Assembly: GCA_965208815.1 (NCBI GenBank)
Contig: OZ242357.1
Coordinates: 1,302,001-1,366,000 of the forward strand
From: Bin55 sp009840545
Lineage (GTDB): Bacteria > Pseudomonadota > Gammaproteobacteria > Pseudomonadales > Azotimanducaceae
DNA length: 64,000 bases
Reading direction: 5' to 3'
Every line of letters starts with the position of its first letter. Position 1 is the first letter of the stretch. Below, piece after piece: positions 18,205-27,367 of the stretch. Under the pieces are notes generated by a model. That model did no database searches. It had not been told where the DNA came from and saw nothing but the letters and a program-made list of their open reading frames with translations. Made by a program: the position numbers and the translations under genes.

Positions 18205-21200
18205 CTAGTGGCCCTGTTCGAATCGAACATTGTGGCTCCCGTGCAAGCGTTCCGCTTGTTTTCGTTTCTCGGGGGGCAGATCACGTAGCCACGAAAGGGG
18301 TTGAACAGTCTCAGCGTGTCGGGTGTACAAATCCAAATCTCGAGCCCAACCATTGAACTCAAGCACAAAGTGGCGGTTCATTCCATGCTCTTTGGAACTC
18401 ATCGCTTCGAACTCTAGATGCACTTCTTCTCCGCTTCCTATGATGGCCACTGCACCGTCAAGCTTGGTTACTAACTCCATGGCATTGCCATATGCCGTGT
18501 AAGAACCCTCTTGGTACTTGGCATCCCAATAAGGACTCCGGTCGTTGTAGTCGTAATACGGCAAGCGCTGTTCGCCTGTTGTTCGTTTTGCAAATCCTGA
18601 TCGTCTCACAACCGCTATTGCAGGCTCTAGGCGACCCACTTGCATTGATGGCGGGGGAATTGCTTCAGTAACCAACCTGATTCGATCCCAATAGATTTCA
18701 AGATTAGATCTCAGTCGCAACGCAATGGTGTCTTGGGGCAGTTCAGGAAGTGGAACGGCCATTTCACGGGGCATCCCAGCGGGGTAACCAAACCTCTCTA
18801 GCAACAACGTCCAGCTGCCATCAGCGGTTAAGGCTTCAAGAGTGGGAGGACTATATTCAGCTTTAGCTTGCCAAGCACTAAAGGATGTTTGGGAGTACGG
18901 GTACTCCATCCACCCATCCGCTACCAACACTTGATTCGCTACAGGAAGACTCTCTTCGAACCAAAGAGTGACTTCAAAGTCGCTCTCGAGACGTCCAATA
19001 AATCGAGAGTCAACAGGACCCGGGTCCGGCGCGTCGTGATCTCGAAGCCTGATCTCCGCCGAGATGTCTGCACCAGACCCGTTGGTAGCTCTGTCCGGCA
19101 AGGTCTCCTCTTGAAAAGTAATGATTCTTCCAGTTGGGTCTGGCGGCGAAGTGGCAAGTCGCTCGTCCAGAACAATTCCCCATCCCTCTGGTACATCAAT
19201 GACTTCAATATAGGCAGCATCGAGAAACAGCGTTTCCTCCATGGGTTCACCAATCTTTACGACATAGTTGCCGTCCTTGGGTTGCAACATTTCTTCATTG
19301 ACTCGAAAACGTTCCTTTGATCGGGGACTTGCGTACTTTCCTGGCTCAACCAGAAATCCGAGAGCTGCAACTCCCAAGACATCACTGACAAACTCATACT
19401 TCTTCCCGTTCCAAGCAAATACAACCGGACAACTCGCCAATTGTCGTTCGGTTTCCTGAACAAGGTGAAGCTCATTGGCGTTGAGCCCTATCTCTGTTTG
19501 CAGTACTCCATCTGGCCACTCCAATACAAGGTGATTTGCAGAATCGTGCCCTCGGAGTCCAAACATCAAGGGCGTAAGGCTCTGATTGGGACCCGAGTGA
19601 TTGTCGATACGATCTTGAATGGACCACTCACCTCCCACTCTTAGCTTGGCTCGTGTACCAATACCGGAAGCATTGGAACGCATCTGGCTTGCGTCTCGTT
19701 CTCCAACAGGATTAGCCGCCAAGAACTCGAACCTCCCTTTTCCGGGTGGAACAAAGCTAATTCCGGATTCGCTCAGCAAGAGCATCCCCGGTCCTTCGCT
19801 AGCGTTTACATAAGTCGGGACTGCCGATTTCAATGCTGAATCTTGTAATCCGTCTAGTCTTTCGGATTGGCCATTGCCGAATAGTACGAACACTTCATGT
19901 GAAGTATGAACTAACAGGTCCAAGTTCCCGTCCCCAACAAAATCTACGGCGGCAAGGCCCACGATGTTTTCCGAATTGCCCTCTCTTAGAAATTGATGAT
20001 TTTTTGGGGTTAGAACAGAGCCGTCAAAGGAGAACGTGACAAGACGGTTGTCATTGGCCACTCCAACTATATCAGGAAAACCATCGCTATCTATGTCGGC
20101 AGCAACAGAGGGACCGATGCCAGCATCCTCAAGTCCATCTGAACCTGGAAATGGAACATATTTCCATGTTCTATCGTTTTGAAGCACCGTTGTGGAAGAT
20201 CCTTCGTAGCGAATCAAGATGTCGAGATCTCGGTCCGAATCGAGGTCAGAAGCGACGATTGCACTAACGGTTTCAGGTCTGGTTGCATCGACAATAATGA
20301 GCTCCTCAAAGCGCATTTGTTCGTCGCGAAGATTTGTGAGCTGCGATACCCCTCGTTCGCGTGCAAATACCACGTCGAGATCACCATCATGGTCAGAATC
20401 GACAAGTGCCGAAGCAAAGCAGCTTCGCGAGGAAATCAACGTGAGCGCATCGTCGGTGTTGGATGCCACCTCACTTAGCCGTATCCAATGAACACCCTCT
20501 TTTCCACAAGCCACCAAGTCGGTAGATCCATTGTTGTCGACGTCTCCTAGCGCAACGCTTTCGACTCCTCCAATCGAGATCGACTGATGTAGCACAAGAG
20601 CTAGTGAATCTCTATCCAAGAAATACCAGTCGATATCGTTCCTTGACGGAAGAAAAACGTCCGTTATAGGTGAGTTTGTTCGCACATTGAATGCGATACT
20701 CCGATGGTTTTTCGTTGTCTCCAACAAGGATGTGACCTCTCCAAACACACTGCCTTTAGGTTTCGCTGCCGGCAACACTTCCACCTGTCCTAGCGCCACC
20801 GCTTCCGCTTTCGGCCCCATCTGTAAGTAGTTAATAGATGCCGTTCGGGATGCGGGATTGGCCTTAAGTCGGTTGTATGAAGAGACTAGCTCTTCGGCCA
20901 AATCTGTATCTCCCAAACGCCGAGCGGTTTGACTGCCTGCCCAATATCCGCTTGTTAGATAAGGATCCAAATCGATGGATTGCAAGAGCCATTTTTGAGC
21001 TTGTTCAAACTGCTGGAGCTGCAGATGCGTTTGGCCCAGGAAATACAAGGCGTACGCGTCATTTGGATCGATCTCGACCGTCTTGCTGAAGAAGCGTAGA
21101 GCGTCCTCAGTTTTGCCCAGATGAAAGGTGATCACTCCAGAGGTATATAGTGCTCGAACATTTTCCGGTTGCTCGTCGAGCACAGAACTTAGTATCTCAA

Positions 21201-21459
21201 GTGCTTGATGTTCGTCGCCTTCGTCTTGTCTATTAAGCGTCGCAATTGCATAGTTAACGCGTGCTTCAATCCAATTCGGACGATCTTTGACCAGCTCTTG
21301 AAAAGTAGCGTGAGCGATCTTGTAGTTATATTGACCCATCTGTGCAACACCCAAGTCGTTGCGTTCTATTTCGGCATGAGAGATGCGACTATTGCACCCG
21401 GTCGCAAGAAAACCAATCGTTAGGATGAGCAGAATGAGCAGTCGTAACTTCATCGACAA
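18205..21459 (-). CDS. Lipoprotein with TPRs, FG-GAP propeller and ASPIC/UnbV
   Basis: This 1084-residue protein begins with a lipoprotein signal (lipobox LATGC, Cys near residue 22). TPRs occupy about residues 35-210 (for example NVRALYTSGVITFHLGKTED and NDAYALYFLGQTHLQLQQFE). A long FG-GAP/VCBS region (about 290-560) has loops such as DVDNNGSTDLVA, DSDHDGDLDVVF, DLDSDRDLDILI and DIDSDGFPDIVG, followed by an ASPIC/UnbV-like segment (about 590-680, VLEWPDGV). The remaining 400 residues form a beta-rich region I cannot assign. It shares its two main modules, TPR and ASPIC propeller, with the cytochrome/CRTAC1 pair at 4.4-9 kb, where they are on separate proteins. It is expected at the periplasmic face of a membrane. 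No enzymatic residues are recognised. Confidence 0.82.
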   Translation of the reverse strand: MSMKLRLLILLILTIGFLATGCNSRISHAEIERNDLGVAQMGQYNYKIAHATFQELVKDRPNWIEARVNYAIATLNRQDEGDEHQALEILSSVLDEQPENVRALYTSGVITFHLGKTEDALRFFSKTVEIDPNDAYALYFLGQTHLQLQQFEQAQKWLLQSIDLDPYLTSGYWAGSQTARRLGDTDLAEELVSSYNRLKANPASRTASINYLQMGPKAEAVALGQVEVLPAAKPKGSVFGEVTSLLETTKNHRSIAFNVRTNSPITDVFLPSRNDIDWYFLDRDSLALVLHQSISIGGVESVALGDVDNNGSTDLVACGKEGVHWIRLSEVASNTDDALTLISSRSCFASALVDSDHDGDLDVVFARERGVSQLTNLRDEQMRFEELIIVDATRPETVSAIVASDLDSDRDLDILIRYEGSSTTVLQNDRTWKYVPFPGSDGLEDAGIGPSVAADIDSDGFPDIVGVANDNRLVTFSFDGSVLTPKNHQFLREGNSENIVGLAAVDFVGDGNLDLLVHTSHEVFVLFGNGQSERLDGLQDSALKSAVPTYVNASEGPGMLLLSESGISFVPPGKGRFEFLAANPVGERDASQMRSNASGIGTRAKLRVGGEWSIQDRIDNHSGPNQSLTPLMFGLRGHDSANHLVLEWPDGVLQTEIGLNANELHLVQETERQLASCPVVFAWNGKKYEFVSDVLGVAALGFLVEPGKYASPRSKERFRVNEEMLQPKDGNYVVKIGEPMEETLFLDAAYIEVIDVPEGWGIVLDERLATSPPDPTGRIITFQEETLPDRATNGSGADISAEIRLRDHDAPDPGPVDSRFIGRLESDFEVTLWFEESLPVANQVLVADGWMEYPYSQTSFSAWQAKAEYSPPTLEALTADGSWTLLLERFGYPAGMPREMAVPLPELPQDTIALRLRSNLEIYWDRIRLVTEAIPPPSMQVGRLEPAIAVVRRSGFAKRTTGEQRLPYYDYNDRSPYWDAKYQEGSYTAYGNAMELVTKLDGAVAIIGSGEEVHLEFEAMSSKEHGMNRHFVLEFNGWARDLDLYTRHAETVQPLSWLRDLPPEKRKQAERLHGSHNVRFEQGH

Positions 21460-21576
21460 GTTCAGAAAAGTGTGGGTCTGGTATTTGTAGTGCGGTCAAC
21501 AACTGAGAGTTTAAGCACAGAGACATTCGAACTCTTGCAGTTCATGAACGCCCTATCAGTCTAGGTTCGGAGGAAG

Positions 21577-21652
21577 TGGCGTCCCCTAGGGGAGTCGAAC
21601 CCCTGTTGCTGGGATGAAAACCCAGTGTCCTGGGCCACTAGACGAAGGGGAC
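21577..21652 (-). tRNA. tRNA-Glu (UUC)
   Basis: The minus strand folds into a standard cloverleaf. The acceptor stem is gtcccct paired with aggggac. The anticodon stem ctggg/cccag encloses loop ttttcat, giving anticodon TTC. The T-arm caggg/ccctg region holds ttcgact. The 3' end reads G then an encoded CCA (21577-21579), giving 76 bases. It stands alone between the large lipoprotein gene and the DUF481 gene, all on the minus strand. Confidence 0.95.
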
Positions 21653-21702
21653 GTTGGGCGTGCATTTTACGGTTTTACGTTGTGAGTTCAACGGGATGTC
21701 GG

Positions 21703-22668
21703 CTAGAAAATTACGCCAACACCGAATGAATACGTAAAGTCAGCATTACTCACATCCGCCGCTGGCTCAGTCTCGTATTGAACAGTTGCCCGAAAGTCGA
21801 AATTGAACTGAGCAGAAATAGCTAACCTAATCCCGTTTACGCTATCAAGTACTCCATTGCTCTTTTGAGTTATCCAAAGCAGTCGATTGTTCTGATAAGC
21901 CTCTACTCGCCCACCGAACAACCATTTCTGGTAATCCGTACCGATTCTCACTGCCGGCGATACCTCACGCAAATTTTCGAGGGTTTCATAGACTCCACTA
22001 GCGGCAACGTCAAAAGAGAACCTCTCTTGCGAGTGATCTACTAACTTTGCGCCACCGCCTAGTCCGATAACCGCTCGCCAAGTCACTTCTTTGAGTGGAT
22101 CGCGAAAATAATCCACATTTGCGGTGTTAAACCATTTTCCTCCCCGAATCCACCTGATACCGTACTTTAGATCCAATGTGTCCTTGCGAGTTTCGTCTGC
22201 CACGTGTTCCCGCAGATATGCAAGGCTTACTAGATGCTCATTTCGGGGCCTGATCAGTCGAGATTGTCCATTTATGGCGTAATTCTGTGTCTGGCTATTC
22301 CCTCTAGTACCTGCAAGAGAAAATGTGACCTGTTTTGACCAGGAAGTTCCCAGATGAGACAAAACGTTGTTGGATGTACGGGCCTGAACAACAGACGAGA
22401 CATCAATCGATTCATCAAACGAAACAATTTTCTCCTGACCATCGTTCATCACTACCACAAATGGCTGTTCCGTAACGATGAATGCAACATTCTCTTGTCT
22501 CAAGAACAACAAACCTGCATATGCCGTCTGAATAGAGACAGTGTTCGCCGCAATTCCACGCAATTCGCCCGACACCCGATCATCGTTGTGCAAAACGATT
22601 TCGTCCGCCCTTGCTATACCGAAGTTTGCGAGAGCAAACAGCGCAATGGCGAAAGAGAGATTTCTCAT
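21703..22668 (-). CDS. DUF481 outer-membrane protein (YdiY-like)
   Basis: This 321-residue protein has a signal peptide (cut near residue 21), an N-terminal small-domain segment (LHNDDRVSGELRGI, typical of proteins whose beta-strands precede a DUF481 barrel) and a C-terminal DUF481 beta-barrel from about residue 110 to a final VGVIF. E. coli YdiY is a salt-induced member. The aromatic C-terminal residue fits outer-membrane insertion by the BAM machinery. Its ATG overlaps the stop of the DUF815 ATPase gene (ATGA), so the two are co-translated, although no functional link is known to me. Confidence 0.85.
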   Translation of the reverse strand: MRNLSFAIALFALANFGIARADEIVLHNDDRVSGELRGIAANTVSIQTAYAGLLFLRQENVAFIVTEQPFVVVMNDGQEKIVSFDESIDVSSVVQARTSNNVLSHLGTSWSKQVTFSLAGTRGNSQTQNYAINGQSRLIRPRNEHLVSLAYLREHVADETRKDTLDLKYGIRWIRGGKWFNTANVDYFRDPLKEVTWRAVIGLGGGAKLVDHSQERFSFDVAASGVYETLENLREVSPAVRIGTDYQKWLFGGRVEAYQNNRLLWITQKSNGVLDSVNGIRLAISAQFNFDFRATVQYETEPAADVSNADFTYSFGVGVIF

Positions 22669-23567
22669 GTATTCAAAGATTCCGATTGAGTCAAGCGTTC
22701 AAGACTCTTCGCACCAATCCACGCTCGTGCGAAGTGATTAGCGGTACGTCCACTTCTCGTTCCTCGGTTTAGAGCCCAGCGGAGTGCGTTAGTTCGAACT
22801 TCGTCATCAAATACACAGGAAAAGTCGCATTGCTTTGAGAAGAACCCAAGCCAATGCTCAACTACTCGCAAGTACTGATCTTGGTCAAACGGATGAAAAG
22901 ATAGCCACAAACCAAAACGATCCGATAGTGAGATCTTTTCCTCAACCGCTTCGGCACCGTGCAGATCCTGCTCTTGCAATTGTTGGTTTTCGTTTGCAAG
23001 CTCAGTGATTAAGTGCCTTCTATTGGACGTAATGTAGATCAAGACATTGCTAACCGTTGCAAAGATCGTGCCTTCAAGCGAGCTCTTGAGTTCTTTGAAT
23101 CCCGAGTCGTTTGCGTCGAAAGATAGGTCGTCGCACACTACGAGGAAGCGAAAAGGTTTGTTCTGCAGCTCTTCGGCAAGCAACGCGATGTCCGATAGCG
23201 ATCTCTTGTCGACTTCAACAAGGCGTAGTCCCTTGTCAGCAAATTCGTTTAGGACCGCATGGATCAAGGAAGACTTGCCCGTTCCCCTGGCACCCCATAG
23301 AAGGACATTGTTAGCAGGGAAACCAGCGCAGAACTGTGCGGTGTTCTGGACAACAGCCTCGCGTTGGCGATCAATCTCCAGCAAATCATCTAATCGGATC
23401 GGATCAAGATCTGTGACGGCGTGAAATGCTGTGTTCCTAGAGCGATGAATCCAAGTGGCGGCAATGGTAGTTTTCCATTCGACGGCATTGTGTTGCGGAA
23501 ACAACCTCTCCAGTCGTTCCAGCACCCGTTCCGCCCTGCCGAGCAGGTTTGATAGCTTCCCTTCCAT
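22665..23567 (-). CDS. DUF815-family AAA ATPase
   Basis: This 300-residue cytoplasmic ATPase has Walker A GARGTGKSSL at about residues 109-118, Walker B-like FLVVCDDLSFD, and the downstream segment SLSDRFGLWLSFHPFDQDQY that is characteristic of the DUF815 family. These proteins are widespread in proteobacteria with no settled role. The gene overlaps the DUF481 gene by four bases. Its start is 46 bases from the left end of the IS1380-type insertion, which now separates it from the divergent putP. Confidence 0.88.
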   Translation of the reverse strand: MEGKLSNLLGRAERVLERLERLFPQHNAVEWKTTIAATWIHRSRNTAFHAVTDLDPIRLDDLLEIDRQREAVVQNTAQFCAGFPANNVLLWGARGTGKSSLIHAVLNEFADKGLRLVEVDKRSLSDIALLAEELQNKPFRFLVVCDDLSFDANDSGFKELKSSLEGTIFATVSNVLIYITSNRRHLITELANENQQLQEQDLHGAEAVEEKISLSDRFGLWLSFHPFDQDQYLRVVEHWLGFFSKQCDFSCVFDDEVRTNALRWALNRGTRSGRTANHFARAWIGAKSLERLTQSESLNT

Positions 23568-23603
23568 ACGACTGACATTTTACGAAGCTACTCCGAATAG
23601 GAA

Positions 23604-23613
23604 TGAATAAGAG
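23604..23613. repeat. Left copy of 10-bp direct repeat flanking the IS
   Basis: The sequence tgaataagag lies directly outside the left inverted repeat and recurs directly outside the right one. It reads as a target-site duplication. Confidence 0.85.
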
Positions 23614-23631
23614 CCTTGATATCCGGTTAAG
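23614..23631 (+). repeat. Left terminal inverted repeat of the IS
   Basis: ccttgatatccggttaag matches the reverse complement of 25296-25313 at all 18 positions. Confidence 0.92.
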
Positions 23632-23729
23632 CGAAATTGCCAAAGAAAATCCGGCGCGCTCATAACAGGTCGTTTCGCTAAAATAGCGATTCCAAAACAA
23701 CTCACCTGTCAGGTGCGCACCGGAGGCGT

Positions 23730-25040
23730 ATGAGCATGATAACAAATCCCCGTCGCGTCGAGGTCGATTTCAGCAATCACCATCTCACGGGATCGGGGGG
23801 ACTGTGCTTTCTTTCGCGCATGGCGCGTCGACTGGATCTGTTTCGCGAGCTCTCGGGTCTGCGCTCTCTGAAGCGACGGCGACGGGGGGTTCCGGACGCC
23901 GAGAGGACGTGGTCGCTGATCGCCTCGCTGGCCCTGGGGAACGGTGCCCTGTCGGATCTGGAGGTTCTGGGATGGGACCGGACGGCGTGCGAGCTGCTGG
24001 GTCTCACGGAGCGTCCGAGCCCTCGCCGGGTGGGGGAGCATCTGGCCCGCTTCGAGGATACGGACGTCGCCGCGCTGCGGGCGGTGGGCCGCAAGATGGC
24101 GCAGGAGGTGGTTCCGGGGATGGCGCGGCACTTTCTCGACGAGCTGGGCTACGTGCCGCTGTTTCTGGACTCCACGCAGATCGAGGTGCGGGGCGGACGC
24201 TTCGAGGGGGCGGCCAGGGACTACCAGGGGGAGACCGGCTACCAGCTGGCGGCCGCCTTCGTCGGGCACGTCCAGGTGAGCGGTCGTCTTCGGCCGGGCA
24301 ACACCCATCCCGCCCACGGCTGGCTCGAGCAGGTGGAGCGCGACGTCGAGCCGCTGCTGGCGGGCGTTCCGGTGTGGGGGCGCATGGACAACGCCTACTA
24401 CCGCAGGGACGTGGTGGAGCACTTCGAGGACCGGGGCTGGGACTACTCGGTCAGCGTGACCTCGGAGGTCGCCAAGCGACCGATCCTGGACGCGGCGGCA
24501 CAGGTGCTGGAGGACGCGGACTGGGAGGAGATCAACGAGCACGAGAGGGCGGCGCTGATCACGCATCGCCCGACGCGGTGGCGCAACATGCAGACCTACG
24601 TGGTGGTGCGCCAGGAAGTGGTCGGCGGGGAGCGGCTGCTGTTTCCGCGGCACACCGTGATCCTGGTGTCGCGCGACGATCTCGACCTGAAGGAGCTGGT
24701 GCTCCGCCATCGCGGCAAGCAGGGGCAGGAGAACGCGTTCAAGGGCCCGCTGCGGGAGATGAACCTGCACCATCCCCGCTGCATGGGGTTCCGGGCGAAC
24801 CAGGCGTACTACGAGTGCGCCCTGATCGCCCAGCTGCTGGTGCGGGCCGTCCAGCACCGCATGCTGCCCAAGGAGGCGCGGAGCCGCAGCCTCGGCTACG
24901 TCATCCGGCACCTGATGCGCACGGTGGCCGTGCTGGTGCGCACCGGCCGTCGTCTGTATCTGAACTTCGCGCGCTCGAACTGGGAGCTGGCCTGGCTGCT
25001 TCATGCCGCGGACAGCTTCGGGGAGACCGTCGCAAGCTGA
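23730..25040 (+). CDS. IS1380-family transposase
   Basis: This 436-residue DDE transposase has its first Asp in FLDSTQIEV (about residue 145), its second Asp in GRMDNAYYRRD (about 218) and its Glu in KQGQENAFKGPL (about 335), followed by the family-typical YYECALIAQLL helix. A strong cggagg ribosome-binding site stands six bases before the ATG. Codon use is strongly biased to G/C in third positions, unlike every neighbouring gene. The frame is open from start to stop, so the element may still be mobile. Long open frames on the opposite strand and in the +2 frame are by-products of the GC richness. Confidence 0.93.
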   Translation: MSMITNPRRVEVDFSNHHLTGSGGLCFLSRMARRLDLFRELSGLRSLKRRRRGVPDAERTWSLIASLALGNGALSDLEVLGWDRTACELLGLTERPSPRRVGEHLARFEDTDVAALRAVGRKMAQEVVPGMARHFLDELGYVPLFLDSTQIEVRGGRFEGAARDYQGETGYQLAAAFVGHVQVSGRLRPGNTHPAHGWLEQVERDVEPLLAGVPVWGRMDNAYYRRDVVEHFEDRGWDYSVSVTSEVAKRPILDAAAQVLEDADWEEINEHERAALITHRPTRWRNMQTYVVVRQEVVGGERLLFPRHTVILVSRDDLDLKELVLRHRGKQGQENAFKGPLREMNLHHPRCMGFRANQAYYECALIAQLLVRAVQHRMLPKEARSRSLGYVIRHLMRTVAVLVRTGRRLYLNFARSNWELAWLLHAADSFGETVAS

Positions 25041-25295
25041 GCGCCGCGTCGGGCGACATCGAGACTGACGTAGCGGCGACATGTTCCACGTACCGGCGAA
25101 GAGTTCCGCTCTTCCGCGAATCGGTTCGTCCCAAAACTCGCAAAACCAGCGCGCCAACGCGCAGTCGCGCCGAAATATGCGGTTCCCCGTCGACTCTCGC
25201 GCACACTCGGCGTTCGTGGCGGCATCCTCGTCCCATTCAAGAGCAAAAACTATCTGGCGTTGGATGGAATGATCTAGAATCCGACCTCTGCAGAC
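25041..25295. other. Non-coding tail of the IS
   Basis: GC-rich sequence between the transposase stop and the right inverted repeat. I see no passenger gene with a convincing start or composition; short open frames here look accidental. Confidence 0.5.
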
Positions 25296-25313
25296 CTTAA
25301 CCGGATATCAAGG
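25296..25313 (-). repeat. Right terminal inverted repeat of the IS
   Basis: cttaaccggatatcaagg is the exact reverse complement of the left end. Confidence 0.92.
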
Positions 25314-25323
25314 TGAATAAGAG
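25314..25323. repeat. Right copy of 10-bp direct repeat flanking the IS
   Basis: tgaataagag, identical to the copy at 23604-23613. Confidence 0.85.
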
Positions 25324-25388
25324 CGCTCGCACCATTCATCGCCATTAGAATCTTTTGAAGTAGTGTTTTTGCACTTTAGGATCTGACC

Positions 25389-26828
25389 ATGTACGAACTG
25401 CTGCCGTCCTTTATCGGATATCTCCTAGTCTTAGTGATGATCGCCATCTACGCGGGCACTCGAAACTCCAACATGAACGACTATTCGATCGGAGGGAGGT
25501 CTTTGTCTAGCTCCGTTACGGCACTATCGGCTGGAGCCAGTGACATGTCCGGATGGCTGCTTCTTGGATTGCCCGGAGCTATCTACGTGGCCGGTTTGGT
25601 GGAAAGCTGGATTCTCGTCGGACTAGTAGTCGGCGCGTGGATCAACTGGACCTATGTTGCAATTCGATTGCGTGTTGCGAGCACGTTGTATGGCGATGCC
25701 ATTACGATTCCGCAATTCCTCGCCTTGCGTACCGGCGCGACATCGAAGTCATTGGCAATTGTTGCCAGCATTGCGCTAATAGTCTTCTTCACGGTATATG
25801 TGTCGGCTGGATTTGTTGCAAGCGCAAAACTGTTCGAATCAGTTCTAGGAATCGAGTACATGTGGGGACTGTTGGTTGGCGTTGCTGTTGTCATGACCTA
25901 TACAGCGATAGGAGGTTTTCTTGCAGTTAGTTGGACCGATACCTTTCAAGCCTTGCTGATGATGGTCGTCCTAGTCGCTGTACCCACCATAGCACTTTCC
26001 TTCGACTTCAACGTGGACCCAAGTCTTGGCGAAGCTACAGTCGAGGCTACTCAAAACACATGGAATTGGGGAGCCTATTCAATCCTGGGAGTAATCGGTC
26101 TCCTCGCATGGGGATTGGGGTACTTCGGCCAACCTCACATTCTTGCGCGATTCATGGCGATACGCGAAGCCAATGCGATGCGCTCAGCTCGAGCAATCGG
26201 AATGTCGTGGATGGTATTGTCGAGTGTCGGGGCTGTCGCTGTTGGCTATGCAGCCATAGTCCTGTTTCCGGTCCTTCCCGATGGAGAACTAGCACTAATA
26301 GTTCTAAGTGAAGTCGTGCTGAATCCCTGGATTGCCGGAATTGTGGTTGCCGCAATTCTTGCTGCTGTGATGAGCACGGTTGATTCCCAACTTATGGTTG
26401 TATCCACGGTTCTCGTCAACGACGTTGTAAATCCTCAAGCGAAGCAACTACTTCTGAGTCGGGGCTGCGTCATTGCTGTAGCGCTGGTGGCAGCGTTGTT
26501 CGCATTGGATCCAAACAGCCGCATTTTCGATATTGTGAGCCTAGCGTGGGCGGGTATAGGATCGAGCTTTGGTTCTTGTGTGATTTTCAGCTTGTTCTAT
26601 CGAGGAACAACGAGCAAGTCAGTCATCGCAGCAATAGTCACAGGAATGGTCGTCACAATTACCTGGCACTACCTCAAGGGAGGCATATTCGATATCTACG
26701 AGTTACTTCCAGCGTTTGGATTGGCAAGTCTTGCCCTCTATGTCGTCGCTCGGATGTTTCCAGAACCAGCTGCTAACGACTTGTTTGAGCGGCTCGAAGA
26801 TCGATTGGGGTTAAGAGCGACGCCGTAA
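25389..26828 (+). CDS. putP: Sodium/proline symporter
   Basis: This 479-residue member of the sodium:solute symporter family has about 12-13 membrane helices. Typical PutP segments are visible: GGRSLSSSVTALSAGASDMSGW near residue 36, a YVSAGFVASAKLF helix, GYFGQPHILARFMAI near 240, and STVDSQLMVVSTVLVNDV near 330, where the sodium-binding serines lie. It imports proline with sodium, for nutrition or osmoprotection. The promoter region is now shortened to 65 native bases by the IS upstream. The gene's last 18 bases overlap the 3' end of the convergent small membrane-protein gene. Confidence 0.9.
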   Translation: MYELLPSFIGYLLVLVMIAIYAGTRNSNMNDYSIGGRSLSSSVTALSAGASDMSGWLLLGLPGAIYVAGLVESWILVGLVVGAWINWTYVAIRLRVASTLYGDAITIPQFLALRTGATSKSLAIVASIALIVFFTVYVSAGFVASAKLFESVLGIEYMWGLLVGVAVVMTYTAIGGFLAVSWTDTFQALLMMVVLVAVPTIALSFDFNVDPSLGEATVEATQNTWNWGAYSILGVIGLLAWGLGYFGQPHILARFMAIREANAMRSARAIGMSWMVLSSVGAVAVGYAAIVLFPVLPDGELALIVLSEVVLNPWIAGIVVAAILAAVMSTVDSQLMVVSTVLVNDVVNPQAKQLLLSRGCVIAVALVAALFALDPNSRIFDIVSLAWAGIGSSFGSCVIFSLFYRGTTSKSVIAAIVTGMVVTITWHYLKGGIFDIYELLPAFGLASLALYVVARMFPEPAANDLFERLEDRLGLRATP

Positions 26829-27209
26829 AGGCACTATGTTTTCGATACGTTTCTTGAACACTTGTCGTTCTCGACCAGACCCGTGAATACCGATCGAGCC
26901 ATGTTCAAACAAACGGATTTCATACTCGAGGTCTCCGGATTCTTCATTGGTCATGACCAACGAAGTTCCTGAGAGTCTCCACGTGCCGCTGACCTCTTCT
27001 CCCGCGGACTCCAGGCGAAAGTCACCTGAGTCTAAATTTCCAGTGAATCGAATGCTCGTAGGGGGATCATCGGACTTTGAAGTATCCAGTTCCCAAGTCC
27101 CCATGAGGTCGAGGTCCTTAATCCACTGGATTCGAGCGTCTCGCGTGTGTTTGGTCCACACTGCTACGACAACAATAACGAGGAACAGAGCGACCGCAAG
27201 GAGCATCAT
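26811..27209 (-). CDS. Small membrane-anchored hypothetical protein
   Basis: This 132-residue protein has one N-terminal helix (about residues 3-19), followed by a small soluble domain whose sequence pattern (LMGTWELDTSKSDDPP, FRLESAGEEVSGTWRL, LFEHGSIGIHGSG) suggests a lipocalin-like or META-like beta sandwich. I do not recognise a specific family. The end overlaps the end of putP by 18 bases on the other strand. It lies downstream of gap on the same strand, with a 158-base gap between. Confidence 0.65.
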   Translation of the reverse strand: MMLLAVALFLVIVVVAVWTKHTRDARIQWIKDLDLMGTWELDTSKSDDPPTSIRFTGNLDSGDFRLESAGEEVSGTWRLSGTSLVMTNEESGDLEYEIRLFEHGSIGIHGSGRERQVFKKRIENIVPLRRRS

Positions 27210-27367
27210 CGTAGTGCTACCCTCAAGAGTGTTGATCTCGGCGATTGCGGAGCATTGTCGTAATCATAGCAATTGATCTTATCTTTAATCAAAATTCGAA
27301 TCGACAAGAAATGGGGACCAGCCCACCACAATAACTTCTACTGAGGCAACTCTTTCTCGGCGCCCAA

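Larger units (their letters stand above)
23614..25313. mobile_element. Complete IS1380-type insertion sequence
   Basis: This 1700-bp element is bounded by perfect 18-bp inverted repeats, ccttgatatccggttaag at 23614-23631 and its reverse complement at 25296-25313. It carries one transposase gene and about 250 bases of GC-rich non-coding sequence after it. Direct repeats of 10 bases flank it. The element is visibly far richer in G and C than the host sequence on either side, so it came from a different genomic background. Perfect ends, an intact transposase and an intact duplication all suggest a recent insertion. Length, terminal CC and transposase type fit the IS1380 family. Confidence 0.92.

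Noticed and set aside
23709..25157. Long open frames on the minus strand and in a second plus frame across the IS
   Set aside because: They lie exactly over the transposase, have extreme Arg/Pro/Ala composition and no domain. They result from the GC-rich third positions of the real gene.
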